Below are positions 43,585 through 55,990 of a stretch of DNA of 64,000 bases, piece by piece. The notes under the pieces are model-generated. The model saw only the letters and a list, made by a program, of their open reading frames with translations. It was not told the origin of the DNA and did not search any database. Numbering within the stretch: the stretch's first letter is position 1; every line of letters begins with the position of its first letter. Source of the DNA: Manihot esculenta (taxonomy: Eukaryota > Streptophyta > Magnoliopsida > Malpighiales > Euphorbiaceae). Both the position numbers and the translations under genes were made by a program. The stretch spans positions 8,212,638 through 8,276,637 of the forward strand of contig NC_035161.2 of NCBI RefSeq assembly GCF_001659605.2, read 5' to 3'.

Positions 43585-44790
43585 AAGTCTTTTTACAAAT
43601 ATTTAGCTTCTGGTGATACCACAGGCCAAGGTAAGTTATAAAGCTTAGGATCAGCTCTTAAAACAGAACAAAAAATTCCTGATTCAGTCTGAGCCAGAAA
43701 GGTCTACTTACTTCCACTTAATAATCTATAGGTTGTGACACCAATACTTCACATATCAGCTTCAACACTGTAAGTTGAAATCTATGGAGCACTTCAGATG
43801 CAACATAATGCACTGCTAAGAATAACAGTCCTAATTTTCAATAATAATAATGACCAGCTGCACAATCACTATACTGAATTATATAATTTCTGCAAGCTTG
43901 CCATTTGGATAGAGCATATTATCTTCTGCATAAATATTTCAGTTACACTACCCAACAATTGCAGAAAGCTCCACCACAAGCCCTGTGCTTCAATATTCTA
44001 CAAGACGACCCTTAGATGATTGTCAGGAATGTCAATTTCTAACGAGTTAAAGCAAGCGAAGCTTCTCAACGTTCCTGAGAATTTAACTAAAATCGGAATT
44101 TTCAGTGGCATTGTTAGAAAATAAGTCTCAATGTAAGAATCATTTTGGCTTCAAATCATTGAAATTAACCAGAAACTATATAACACTCGGTTGACTAGCT
44201 AGTTCAATTCTGCAAAAATCATTGAAATTAACTAGAAACTATATAACACTCAATTGACTAGCTAATTCAATTCCACAAACTAGGGGGGAAAAGTGTAGTA
44301 GTAGTAAATAGTAGTATGTGCACCTTCCCTTTGGAAATGCTCTTGACAAATCGCAGCGACCGGCTGTCCTTTGAGCTCCCGTTTCTTTCATTTAGCCAGC
44401 AAGAATAGCCCAAACTCCCTCACCAACTCAAACTTCACCCGAAAATTCTTCGCGTGGCAAAAACTCTAATCCAGCTGCTTCTTGCTCCCACCTCCCTCTC
44501 TGTCCTCCGGTATTGGCACCTCCTTGGCGGCTTAATCTGCCCTCGGGCCTCATAATAGCCATAATCACCTTAGCCGGAGACTAAGGCGGCAACGACTTTC
44601 TTCCTGGATTACCTGCTAGACAAGGAGATGGCGGAACTTCGGCCGGAAAGGACTTTGGAATGCGCTGGCACGAAGGAGTTAAAATGTGGAAGGCGGTGTC
44701 TCCGTCGGTTACAGTCGGAGGTGGCGATGAAGGTGCTTAAAGTGGTTCGCGCGTGATTCCATCATTTTCATTTACTCCATCGTCGGACAT
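43585..44790 (-). pseudogene. CDPK-related kinase (CRK) pseudogene
   Basis: Read on the minus strand, 44340-44760 is GC-richer and keeps pieces of the Ser/Pro-rich N-terminus of CDPK-related kinases: GRKSLPP, then a stop, then SPAKVIMAIMRP. Further on it has stretches in two frames such as FCHAKNFRVKFELVREFG, ELKGQPVA and VKSISKGKV. After a gap of about 500 bases that may be old introns, 43585-43815 keeps kinase subdomains VIII-X with YVASEVLHR, SRPFW and LPWPVVSPEA. Stops and frameshifts interrupt every block, and the catalytic core between them is missing. The family match is from memory of CRK motifs; the start and end are approximate. It would be annotated as a decayed gene, not a kinase. 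Confidence 0.65.
44154..44279. repeat. 63-bp tandem duplication
   Basis: Two units starting AATCATTGAAATTAAC at 44154 and 44217, period 63. They lie in the gap between the two surviving blocks of the kinase pseudogene. Confidence 0.9.
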
Positions 44791-44799
44791 GGAGGTGGT

Positions 44800-46260
44800 G
44801 CTAATGTTAGTTTGATCAATAAAAATAAAAAAGGTCAGTTCATCGGACGGCATAGAATTTAGCTAAGACAAAATTTACAATCCAAGTTTTCTACAGGCGA
44901 AACAATCAAAGGGCAGTAGAGAAAAGAAGAGAAGAGGAAGGACAAGGAAATAAAGCTAGCGTTACAGTGATTTTAACATTCATCAGAAAAAGGCTAGAAG
45001 CCGACGTGAAAAAAAAAATCCAAAAAAGAGTATAGCCCAATTAAAAAAAGAAAAAACAGAAAAAACGCAGCTCAAAGTTCAAAACCAGTCCTTAAAGAAA
45101 GGTCCACTAACAAAAAAAATCATAACAGGCAAGTAAAATCTGTCACCCAAAGGCATCCATACTATGTTTGGATGCCTGGAAAATAAGGGAGAAAAGGGAA
45201 ATTTTAAAGATAATAAAATTGAGACATAAATGTAGTATGAATTCCAAAATTATATGGATTCAAATCTCAATGATCAAGATTTGGATGAACTCCATAAATT
45301 TATTTTTCATACAGTAAATGTGAACTTTGTTCAATACTATTACTTAGATAACATTCAAAATAATTTAAAATTTATTTTTATATGATGCAATTATGATGAC
45401 TCCAAAAAATCTAATTATCCCATTTAAATTGTTTTTTAATATTAAAAAAATAGTTAAATATATATTTACTTAGTGTCAAATAATATAATTACAATCTATT
45501 AAATACATCAACTTACTTATGGCATAACAATTAAACAAAAAATTAACTATACAAGCAATGATGTGTCAAAAAAAATTTCCACTTATTATTAATTAAATTT
45601 TAAATTTTATTAATTATGCTCTATATTTTTATAAAAAAATAAAATTATTCTAGTCTAATTTTTTTATAATAAATAAATATTTTTCTGATAATAATTATAA
45701 ATTATTTTCTATTTCATAATACTAAAGTAATTGTTTGATATTTTAATATTTCATAATTTGTTCTGATATTAATTTTTCTAATTTACTCACTCAATTTTTA
45801 AATACTATTATTCTAACTGAATTAAAATACAAAATAATATATTAAAAATATTACTAAATAGAGTAAAAAACAACTAATATTATCTTAGATCTGTAATTTT
45901 TTTATATAAATTTCTAGGTCTAATGAATCTTACTAAATATTAATATAATAATTAAAATAATAACAAAAATAATTTAATTTGTTATGAAAATACATTCCTT
46001 AATATATTATTAAAAATTTAATGTAGTAATTTTGTTTCCATATTATTATTATTATTATTATTATTTAAAAGATATACTTATCTATTAATTTTCAACCTCA
46101 AATAAATTTTTTTGTACTTTTCTAAAAACAAATCGAGGACATGGAAGAAAGACTTAAAGTTTGACCAGGACTGGCAAGCAAGCGAAACTTAGAACACAGA
46201 AACGTGAGATACACACGCAAGTACAGCGCGTGTAATCATCATGTCTTAGAGATGAAGTTG
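44800..46260. other. Intergenic, AT-rich, no gene seen
   Basis: Contains a 9-bp inverted repeat (AGGCATCCA, 45151-45159; TGGATGCCT, 45169-45177) and an (ATT)n tract near 46041-46064. No ORF of interest. Confidence 0.5.
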
Positions 46261-46263
46261 CCC

Positions 46264-46629
46264 TATAAATGGCGGGAGCCTCCCATGTATCGAAATTTCT
46301 TTCCCAATCATCTCTCTCATTCTCTCTTTCTCTCCACCGTCAACTTTTCACTATTTACACTCCAAGCCCCTGCAAAACCCTCCAATCTTACAAAACCCCA
46401 CAAATCTTCACCTAAGGTACTCTCTTCCCCTCTCTCTCTATATCCCATTTTGTTTTCTATTTCTCTCCATTGTCTTTCATGGTCCATTCTATTGGTATTT
46501 TTTACAATTCTAGGGTTTCAGTTGATCTCTTCATAAAACTTAGGGTTTTTTTCTTTTTTAATTTTTTTATTCTGCGTGCTTAGGTACCGGAGGAGAATTG
46601 GAGTAGTATTGTTGACTTCTGCCGATTTA
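46264..46629 (+). promoter_or_regulatory. TATA box and intron-bearing 5' leader of the coiled-coil gene
   Basis: TATAAAT at 46264-46270 is followed by GGCGGGAGCC, which resembles an E2F-type site. A CT-rich leader ends at CCTAAG|GTACTC (about 46415), and a leader intron ends at GTGCTTAG (46583), just before the exon carrying the start codon. The leader exon itself has no clear ATG in good context. Confidence 0.55.
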
Positions 46630-49600
46630 ATGGAGGCCGCCGCCGGTGTTGTCGCCTCACGCGGTGGTTCTCTGCCGATGTCATCGTCTAGGAAGGAGTG
46701 GCGTGCCGTTTCTGACCACCATTCGGTTGGAACCGCAGGCGATGAGGTGGTAATCTACTTATTTTGTTTTGTTATGTTATGCGTTTGGGTTGGTTCGATT
46801 CCTGAGAAAAATGTTGGAAGTTGTAGAGGAACTGAATGTTTGTTGGCTAGGGGTTTTATTATTATTTAGGTATGGTACATAATTTGATGCAAAGTGTGTT
46901 TCCATTGATTTTATCAGCTACCAAACTTGGAGTTTGGGATCCTCATTCTTTTCAGTGATACAAACAGAAGGCTTGATGAGAACAATTTGGTTTTGATATA
47001 GCTTTACACCAGGCCTTTGAGGTAACCTGGTGTTAGGGTTTATTGGCTTATGTGTTCACTTGTAATTAAGTGGACAAATTTGAACTTTTTGATACGGGCA
47101 TAATTAATTGAAATTAATTTACTGTGATGGAAAAATTAGTCTCCAGTTGGTTGTGGGAACTTAAGTCCGGTGTAGAGTTTCTTGTTAATGAATGTTGTCC
47201 TGTTATATTATATGATCAACATTGAAATTAACCAATATTTTATTATCAAACCTTGGTTGCTTTTTTAATCCATTTTCTGGGTAATTAGTAACGTTCCTAG
47301 GATGCATTACATGTATTGATTCTTTGTCATTAACTTAAGGACTTGTTAATCACAGGAATTGGACCGGCCAAATTTGGGGCAATCGGATGAGAGAACTATC
47401 TATGAGGTAATATCTTGTTGTTTTGAATGAGCCTTTGGTTTGATGGCAATGGAAAGTGAACATGAGTTTGATTTTATCAAGGTGCAGCGTGCAAGAGAAC
47501 CTGCTGATGTGGACTTCTGCTCAATCAATGTGAATGGTAGCTTGGACAATGACATTATGCAGCAGCGAATTCATAGTATTACTAGGCAAAGAGAAGAGCT
47601 TCAACATGTGGAGATTGAACTTAAAGCTCAGTTGATTTCGAGATCTGAGATCCTGGAAATGCAGCACAGCTTTGATGCTCAAATCAAAGAGCATAAAGAT
47701 GCTGCTGCAAAACTTAAGGTTGAAACTTTTATGAGTTTTGTTTTCTGAGCTGGATGTTCATAGAAAAGTGTATTGAGCTTAAAACTTGTTATTTTTGGAG
47801 TAATTTTCTTTCTGAAGAGGAAGATATTAAGTTGAAATAATAATTTTGTATTGACATAAACCGTTGGATCAGATGTGTGAATTTCGCTGCATATGCACTA
47901 AATCCTTGTGGTCTGCTGCATGAAATTTTGTAGCATGTAGCCATTGAGGTATATTACGGCTCAAAAGTTTCTTCCAAGTCTGTAGAGTCTAAATAGTGAT
48001 AACTTGATTGTTTCTCTCTCACATCATTTTCACCTTATTTCTTCTTCTTCTTTTTTTTTTTTTTGGCAGGAACAACTTCATGAAAGGGAACAGGCCATAC
48101 ATGAATTGGAAAGGGGAATGGAAGAGAAAGATAGGGAATTGCATGCTATTAAATTGGATAATGAAGCGGTTTGTTCATGTGTACATGGTGATTTTAGATA
48201 AAGCGTTTCTGGTGAACTGTGTGAAGTATTATCTCATCTCATTTTCAGGCCTGGGCCAAGGAAGATCTTCTCAGAGAGCAAAATAAAGAATTGGCAACAT
48301 TTAGGTATGCATAAGTGCAATTTCAACATCACTTTGATCCTTAGTAACTTTACATTGTTTTTTGGTAATTGAGGAAAGCCCCATCTTTTTTAGAGACTGT
48401 AAAGTAGAAACTGTACAACTGAAGTAAAGGTCCCCAAGAAGGCACCATTGTTGTCTATTTAGGGCTTTTTTTTTTCTCGTTTTTGTCTTCTTCTGTTGGT
48501 TGTATTTCTATTTTCATTTTTTGCCTTGGTTCAAACCTGTACAATAAAATGTTAATTTTCTAAATTCTCACATTTGGAGGTCTTTTTATATGGATATAAG
48601 GACAGTTTACAATAGACAGTTAATATCTATGTCGTAATAATCTTGTTTTAATCCTGTATGAATCAACTGGGACTGCTTCTTCTGCAGAAGAGAGCGGGAT
48701 CATTCTGAAGCTGAAAGGGCACAGCATATACAGCAAATACGTGACCTTCAAGAACTTATTCAAGAAAAAGAGAGGCAGATTCTTGAATTGCAGGAACAGG
48801 TCTATTGATTGGAAGTTTACATACCTGGTTCTCCATTAAGAGTACATTTTGTGGTGTTCATTGAAAATTTTAACTATAGAATTATAATTTGTATTTTTCT
48901 TGGATTCTTTCATATCTAACTGCTGTTCATAAATTATTTAACAGTGGGGGGATCAGTTTGGCTAATATTGATGTTATCTTTCAGCATAGAGTTGATCAGG
49001 AGACCATATTTTTGAAGGATGAACAATTGAAAGTGTGGATCGCACGTGTTCAAGAGATGGATGCCTTGCAATCTACTTTACAAGTTGAATTACGAGAACG
49101 TACTGAACAATATAATCAGCTATGGATGGGTTGTCAAAGACAGGTTGATTTGCAATAAGATCTTTTGGCACTTACTCAGATGTTTGCTTTTTATCACATT
49201 TGTGTGTCCTGTTTGCTTGCTTCTATGCGTATGTCTATGAGCTTAATAGTTTTACTCTTTTTGTTGGCTGACAAATCAGTTTTTTCATTTTGCTTCTGAT
49301 ATTTGTTTTAATTTCTTGGCATACTCTAATATGCAGTGTAGAACTGATTAGTACTTGACTCCTTTCTACATGATAAACAAATGTGTGCTGCTAATCTTCT
49401 GGCCAAAGGTTTATTTATTTGCTTCTTTGGATTGTTGATGTCAGTTAGCAGAAATGGAGAGACTTCATTTGCATACTGTACAACAGCTTCATCTTGAGCT
49501 AGCTGATGCAAGAGAAAGGAGTGGACCCTACACTGAAGAGTCACGCATATCCCAGACAAACTCAAAGGATATGTCAAAGTTTGGTCAAAGCAATGGAAAT

Positions 49601-52600
49601 CAACTAGATGTTAATGCTAATGGTGCAACAAGTGCTAATGATGGACCACTTCCAAATGGGAATGCAGATAATGCATCAAACCAGGTAATATTGCTTCGCA
49701 TTGTGGTTTTTTTGTTGCCGATAAGTATCGGATGTCAATGTCAGTGTGAACCTCTGTGAAAATTTTAATAATGATTACGCATTTGTAGTGGGTATGTACA
49801 GTGAATATCTCCTCTTCTATTAAACATGACTGTGGTATATTGGCAGTTCAACATTTTAATGCATTGCATATCCTCTTCTTTTAGCGGGTTCCATTGCCAT
49901 CCATGTTGTGTTGCTCTACAAGTACAAATTTAACCTCTTAATAAATTTGTTACTGGCACTGTCTAACCCGTGTGGAATTTGCAATATGTCCAAAAAAGAA
50001 GAAGATAAGCTTAGAGAGGTCCCACAATAATTGATATGAAAACCAGATAAAATGAAAAAATTTTCATCTATGTTATGCATCTTCAACCCATTAGCCAAAC
50101 CATAAATTGTTGTTGCTGTATGAAAGATTACATGTTAGGATACGTTTTTATGACATGGGAGCATCTGTATTGGTGTACAAAAATTAGTTACCTCATTTCT
50201 GTCATTGGGGCTAGTGGCAATTGGCATTTATATTAGGCACCTCCCATGCTTTTTCTGTGAATTGTACTGGTAGTTTTGGTTATTTTCATGGTTTTTCGAC
50301 AAACTTTGGTAACTATAAAATCTTATAATACTGTTATTATTGAAATATCGGTATGTTTTTCATGGAAAAATTCTGTAATATGTGTAAATGTAGCAACTGA
50401 TATTAAGGCTATTAACACATCAAAGAAATACTAGTTGGGGTTTTCACGTTGCTGTAACAATGTCTTCAGTGTTCATGTCTGTTTGCACCTTATTTGATAA
50501 AAAATATTAAGGATGCAAGTCTAGAGATAAAGAGAGGGGGATGGGCTGTAGATAAATAGAAAGATACAGAAGGGGTTAATTTCATCAAATATGAGGTATG
50601 AAAGTGTGGACACAGAGATGTGCAATATAAAGTTAGACCATGGTTTACTCAATGTGTAAGTAGGAGAGGGTGAAAATAATTAGGAAATATGACCAAGTAA
50701 ACCCTAAAGTATCTGAAGTTTGTTCCTTGATAGGATGTTTTTCCTGGAAAATTAGTAACCAATACTACATGTACATGTGAAAAACTTTGTTCCATTTGTT
50801 TTATGGAAATATGTTCCGCATTTTCTGACTTTTTTGCACTCAAGAAAATTGATCAATGAAAAATGTTTCTTGGTCAAAGAGAAATTAATTCATTACTCTT
50901 ACTTTGAGAATCTTATTAATACCACTAAACTTCTTATATATAAATGTACTAATATCTTCATTTCTTTTTTTAACTTTGCTACCAAACAATTAAAAAAAAT
51001 TATTTTTGCTGAAAATATTTTCCATGTTTTTTATGTACAAGCTATTTTCCATGAACAAGTGGAGGCTTAGTTGATAGACTACATGTCAGTAGCAAAGAGA
51101 ATCCTAGTCTAGTGTAATGCTGTATTCATGATTTCCAATATTGTTGTGCTCTTTACTAGACCAACCATGTTGCTGGTGTCCCCATTGCCCCATCATCTTT
51201 GCTTGGGATGCCTACCTACCTTCCGCCTGGACAGGTTACTGCATTGCATCCATTCATTCTACATCAACAGGGAATTCCTCATTCTATGCCATCACATGTT
51301 CCTCAATCTCATGTTGGGCATTTTCACTCAATACCAGCAATGTCATCTCTTCCACAGTGGCAGAACCAGCAGGTACTACCAGATTGAAATATCCTTTCTG
51401 CCTACTTCTTGCATGATTTTGTGATATTAGTGTGTATTTCTTTCCATTTCTTATATGATGAATGTGTGATCTTGTGTAAGTTATTTTACCTTTGTTAATG
51501 TTTTGAATATTATTATTCCTCATTTTTCTCAGGTTGCATCTGAGGGTGCTCAATTATCTACACAGAATCCACCGACTTCTTCCCAACCTGATCATAACCT
51601 TATGGGATCAGATGCAAAGTATGAGTATGAAATGTCTGTCAACGGACAAGGGTTCCGTCCAGGTTATGTGGATGTCCACAATAGCCAAGTGACAGAGCCT
51701 GATCCTGTAATCTCATCGTCTACTGGGGAAGCACAGGTTCTGCATATTTACATTTGCTGTCATGTGATAGAGACTTGTGATCATCATTGATAGGGTCTAC
51801 TTAAATGCTTTCTGTTGCAGGTCCTTGAGTCAAGAGATAGAAGTTACATGGTTGCCTCCCAGCCTGAGCAGCGCTTACAACAAATTTCTTCCCAATTTAA
51901 TGATTCCTTAAGACTGAATACTCTTGATAAGAACAGTGAAGCAAAGGTTCAATGCTTTGTTGCTCTATATTCTCTGCTTTTCTGATACCGTTGGTTGCTT
52001 GTTTAATTCAAAAGAAGCTTGTGAGTCGGTCAGAGACCTGACTCAGGATGAACTTGAAATGTTGCAGGAGCAAAATGTTTTCAGTGATCAGGATTTAGAT
52101 GGCCAAGTTTCAACAGAAGAACAACCAAGTCCTGCCAGTGCATCTTTGTCTGAAACATCAATGCATTCAGTTAATGTTGGTGAAGCCACAATCAATAATG
52201 GGACTGTAGTAGGTTTGTCTGAATCGTTGATCTCAACCGGGCAGGCAAATGTGGTTACTGTTGGAAAAACTTCAGAGACTTCCCTCCTTGATGAAAGATC
52301 TCTGTTGGCTTGCATAGTTCGCACAATTCCAGCTGGTGGTAGAATTCGGATCAATTCAACGGTTTGTGTCCATAAAAAATAAATTCCTCATCTTAACTCT
52401 TTTTTTATCCTCCCAAGAGTTGATATAGTTCCTTGGTGTCCAATTACAGCTACCTAATAGACTAGGCAAGATGCTTGCACCTTTACATTGGCATGATTAC
52501 AAGAAAAAGTATGGAAAGCTTGATGAGTTTGTGGCTGGTCACCCGGAAGTGAGTGCCTGGAATTTGAAATTCTATATTAGACATCCTCATTTTATATCTG

Positions 52601-53146
52601 AGAATTCAAATTTGTGATTTCAGTTATTTTTTATCGAGGGCGACTACATTCAGCTTCGAGAAGGAGCTCAAGAAATGATAGCCGCGACGGCAGCGGTTGC
52701 TAAAGTTGCAGCAGCTGCTGCAGCATCGCATCCTTACTCGTCATTTTTGCCTTCTGTGGCTGTTACTCCAATGGCACAGTCTCATCGACTCAAGAAAGTT
52801 CCATCAATTGACTCAAAACAACTTAATGGTGTTAGTTTTGGCAATGCTGGGGGTGTCTCAAATGTAAAAATATTGAGTAAACCGAAAGAATCTCAGGAAA
52901 TGAATGGACCAGATTTTGATAGATCAAGCATAAGCAGCAATCAGAGCAAGGGTTCACTTCATGGGAGGTCCAACTTGAATTTTGCTGGGAAGCAGCAGGG
53001 CAGGTATGTTTTCAATATTTCCAAATACTGGAACTGTTTTTGAGTGGGCATGAAGTTACATGCAGCTGTGGCTGAAGGGCTTATTAAGTTTAACGTTATT
53101 GAATCATTGCAGGACAACTGGAGCTGCATTAACCTCTGGAAGATAG
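46630..53146 (+). CDS. Coiled-coil protein with Ala-rich winged-helix-like C-terminus, 15 coding exons
   Basis: I read coding exons at 46630-46749, 47356-47406, 47482-47718, 48070-48168, 48249-48304, 48688-48799, 48985-49143, 49445-49684, 51160-51372, 51533-51736, 51821-51935, 52015-52361, 52450-52548, 52624-53003 and 53113-53146. All have GT-AG borders and give about 821 residues. Residues about 60-290 are a long Glu/Gln/Arg-rich coiled coil. The middle is Pro/Gln/Ser-rich, with GMPTYLPPGQ. Near 620-700 a compact segment follows: SLLACIVRTIPAGGRIRI, then LGKMLAPLHWHDYKKKYG and FFIEGDYIQLREG. It resembles a small winged-helix/OST-like fold, and an Ala run follows. The exon 1 donor (46746 or 46749) and the 79-base intron before 52015 are the least certain joins. 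I do not recognise a named family; a scaffold or RNA/chromatin-associated role is speculation. Confidence 0.75.
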
Positions 53147-55990
53147 TAAGTTTATTTGGCTAGTAGCTTTTCACATCAAACATTAGGGTTTCTATTATTA
53201 TTATAATTATTATTATTATTATTTTATGGGCATGGATTTCTTAATTTAGTCGAGTACAACTAATAAAGTGCGTAATTTGTGGGACAGGAGGAAACGTGGA
53301 ATCATATAGATAAAATATAAAAGAATGTTGAACAGGTGTTGTGATGGAGCGCGCACAAGATGATCTGCGGTAGAATGGGCGTACTGCCAATCGAAATTGC
53401 CAACCAGCTTTTGCTTATAGAATTCTCTATTGGACTGCTCAGTTATTCTCTTTAAATTTATGCCTTTTTGGAAAAGGGGAAAAGAAAACATTTGTTTGCG
53501 TGTGTTTTTGTGATCCAAAATAGAACATTCCGACTCTTTGCAGTAATATTCATGCACAAATTTGCATGTGCATCTGGTAGCTTTTTCAACCTTTGTTGGC
53601 TGTGGCTGATCTGAGTGATTTTCTTTTCTTCTCTCTTTTATTTTTTGGGGCCAAAAGAGTTGCATTAAATAGAAATAAGCTAAAGCCCAAGGTCCTTGCA
53701 CAGTGGACATAAAAAGCCTGAGGTAAGAGGAAAAGGAGAGGCTATTGGAGGTTCAACAGCTTATCTAGACAAACGGCCCAAAGTTTCTAAATACAAAACC
53801 TAGTTGCCAAAAATGCATCCGCAAGGCTCGAAAGTAGCCGCCGTTTGGTTGCAGTAGAATCAACACTGCATAATTCTTGTATGTACCGGTGGCCTACAAG
53901 CAGAGAAACGACCATCGACACTGAAGGGGGTGGTGGCCAGGAGCTCTTTGGTACAGACAATCTGTCGGGTTGGTCACCATGAGGCTAGGGATATTGTTCA
54001 TCAACTGAAAACTCAAAAACCTTCTCGCCAAAGCGGCATGAGCTCTCAGCCCAATGGATCACAGCTAGCCATTGTGCCAAGCCGTTGTGAGTCGGCCCCC
54101 GGGGGTGAGAAATATATCAGAGTTGTTGCTACTCACCATATAAAACTCAAAGCACTTTCTACCAAAGCGCCATGAGCTCACCTATGCAAATGGGGAGATA
54201 AACTCTCTAGATTAACTAAACTTCATCTTCAGGTCTCCGAAGGACTTGCAACTAAAAAAATTAAAACTATCTATATATAACCAACTCAGTAGTATGGAGG
54301 GAATAACCCACTAATCGAGCTAAGAGGAAAATCTTCACTGCGCAGAGGGATAGAGGAGGCTATAGAACTAGCAAATTTAGGGACTTGACCCCAAAAGCAA
54401 ATAGAACACAAAAAGTGGAGAGCTTCCTTGTCTAAGAATACTTTGTAAAGAGAGAATTAGAACTAATGATGTAGTAGCAAGTGGTTTTCTGCTGAACTTT
54501 TCCTCATTCTATTTCCCTGAAGAGCCCCGCAATAGAATAACAACGCATAGGATATTATTTTGATTCGAAGATGTTCTGCCAAATTAATAAAACAAAATTA
54601 ATTGATGTTTCATAAAATCGCACTTTTTCATTTTTATAATTGTGGGTATATGTCCAATAGTTAGCGCCGGTCTGATTTTATCACAAATTTGTCTATCCAA
54701 CTTGTTACCTTACAGCAGGGTCTCTCAATCTTGATTTAAATTTTGGTTCGGGAAGTAGAAAATTTGTCCAATATCTTTTTATCTCAAAACTGAAGAAAGT
54801 TGAGTTAGACTCAAAACTTGATTGGTTTGCTCTAGCTGGTTGTAGTCTGATAGAAAAAAAAAAATTTTTTTATTCCAAATTAGATTTTGGTCTAATTTAA
54901 TTTGGATTGTTTGGGTTTTAATTTAATCCAATGGTTGGTAAATCAATTGCACTAACTAGATTTAGTTTAATCGAAGAAGAAAATGGTTTGATTTTGATTC
55001 TGAGTAGTTTTGATCGACTTAAGATTCGAACAAGATGATGGCCAGGAGTCTATAGCTAAGGCCATATGTATGAACTTATTTAGATCAGAATTTCCCTCTA
55101 TTTCTATCTAAAAGTTGTAAAAAGCTGCAAATCCAGTAATGTCAGTTTAGACATTTGATCGAACACTTTGAGTGAAAGCATAGCAATCACCTGCCTAGCT
55201 AGCGATTCAAATGGTAGGCTCCCTTCTCAGCCACATTATGAGCTTTTAGTGAAAAGTTTCTACTTTTGTCAAATTTAACTTAAATATATCTTTATATTAA
55301 GATATTTTTTATTTTTTTCTGATAATTTAATGATTAATTTAACGTAAAGATTTTAAAACGACATATATATAAGACAATTTCCTTTGCTACTAGATATAGT
55401 ATAGTGTAGCAGAATTCTTATTGACATTATGCTAGGCTGCAACTTATATTAAATAAGTGGGATCAAATTTTAAAAAAATTGTAAATTCAGGTTTTTTTTT
55501 TCAATCATTAGGTATTTAAATTATTTGACCTAGCAATGCAAGTACAAAAGGAGGGATTGAAATATATGTATAAATGCAAAAACTGACTTAAACATGCAAA
55601 AGCTTCTAATTTCCTTTTAAGGAGAAGTAAATTAAAAAAGCACTTTGAAAACTAAAATGGCAAAGAGAATGATAGAATACCTTGTCCAGAAAAATAGGAA
55701 GGAGACCAAGCTTAGACTTGCAAAATCTCTGGACAAGGGATACACTATAGAAGATAACGATATTGAGGTTTTGTTGCTTACAATATAGCAGCTTAAGCAT
55801 TTCTCCAGTGAGATTATGCTTGGAGATGAGGGGCAAAAAGAAGCTGCTTTTTCCCATGTACAGATACAACTAGCCTTCAGAGATGTACCAGTGCACTTGG
55901 AAGTCCTTCAAAACTATAAACATTCAAGAAAAATGGCCAAAGATGGCCATATGAGTTGGTATCGTCTGCTTTCATACGTCCATACCTCCA
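53147..55990. other. 3' UTRs and intergenic DNA, possible retroelement relic
   Basis: After the 3' UTR of the coiled-coil gene, 53640-54450 is less AT-rich. It contains an imperfect repeat (AAAGCGGCATGAGCTC near 54029, AAAGCGCCATGAGCTC near 54163). It reads like antisense retroelement debris, but no RT motif can be seen. From about 55600 to 55990 the DNA probably is the 3' UTR of the GIF gene on the minus strand. No other gene is supported. Confidence 0.4.

Noticed and set aside
46576..46629. Upstream in-frame ATG (46576) as the start of the coiled-coil protein
   Set aside because: It lies before the acceptor of the leader intron (46583), so it is spliced out; the ATG at 46630 fits better.
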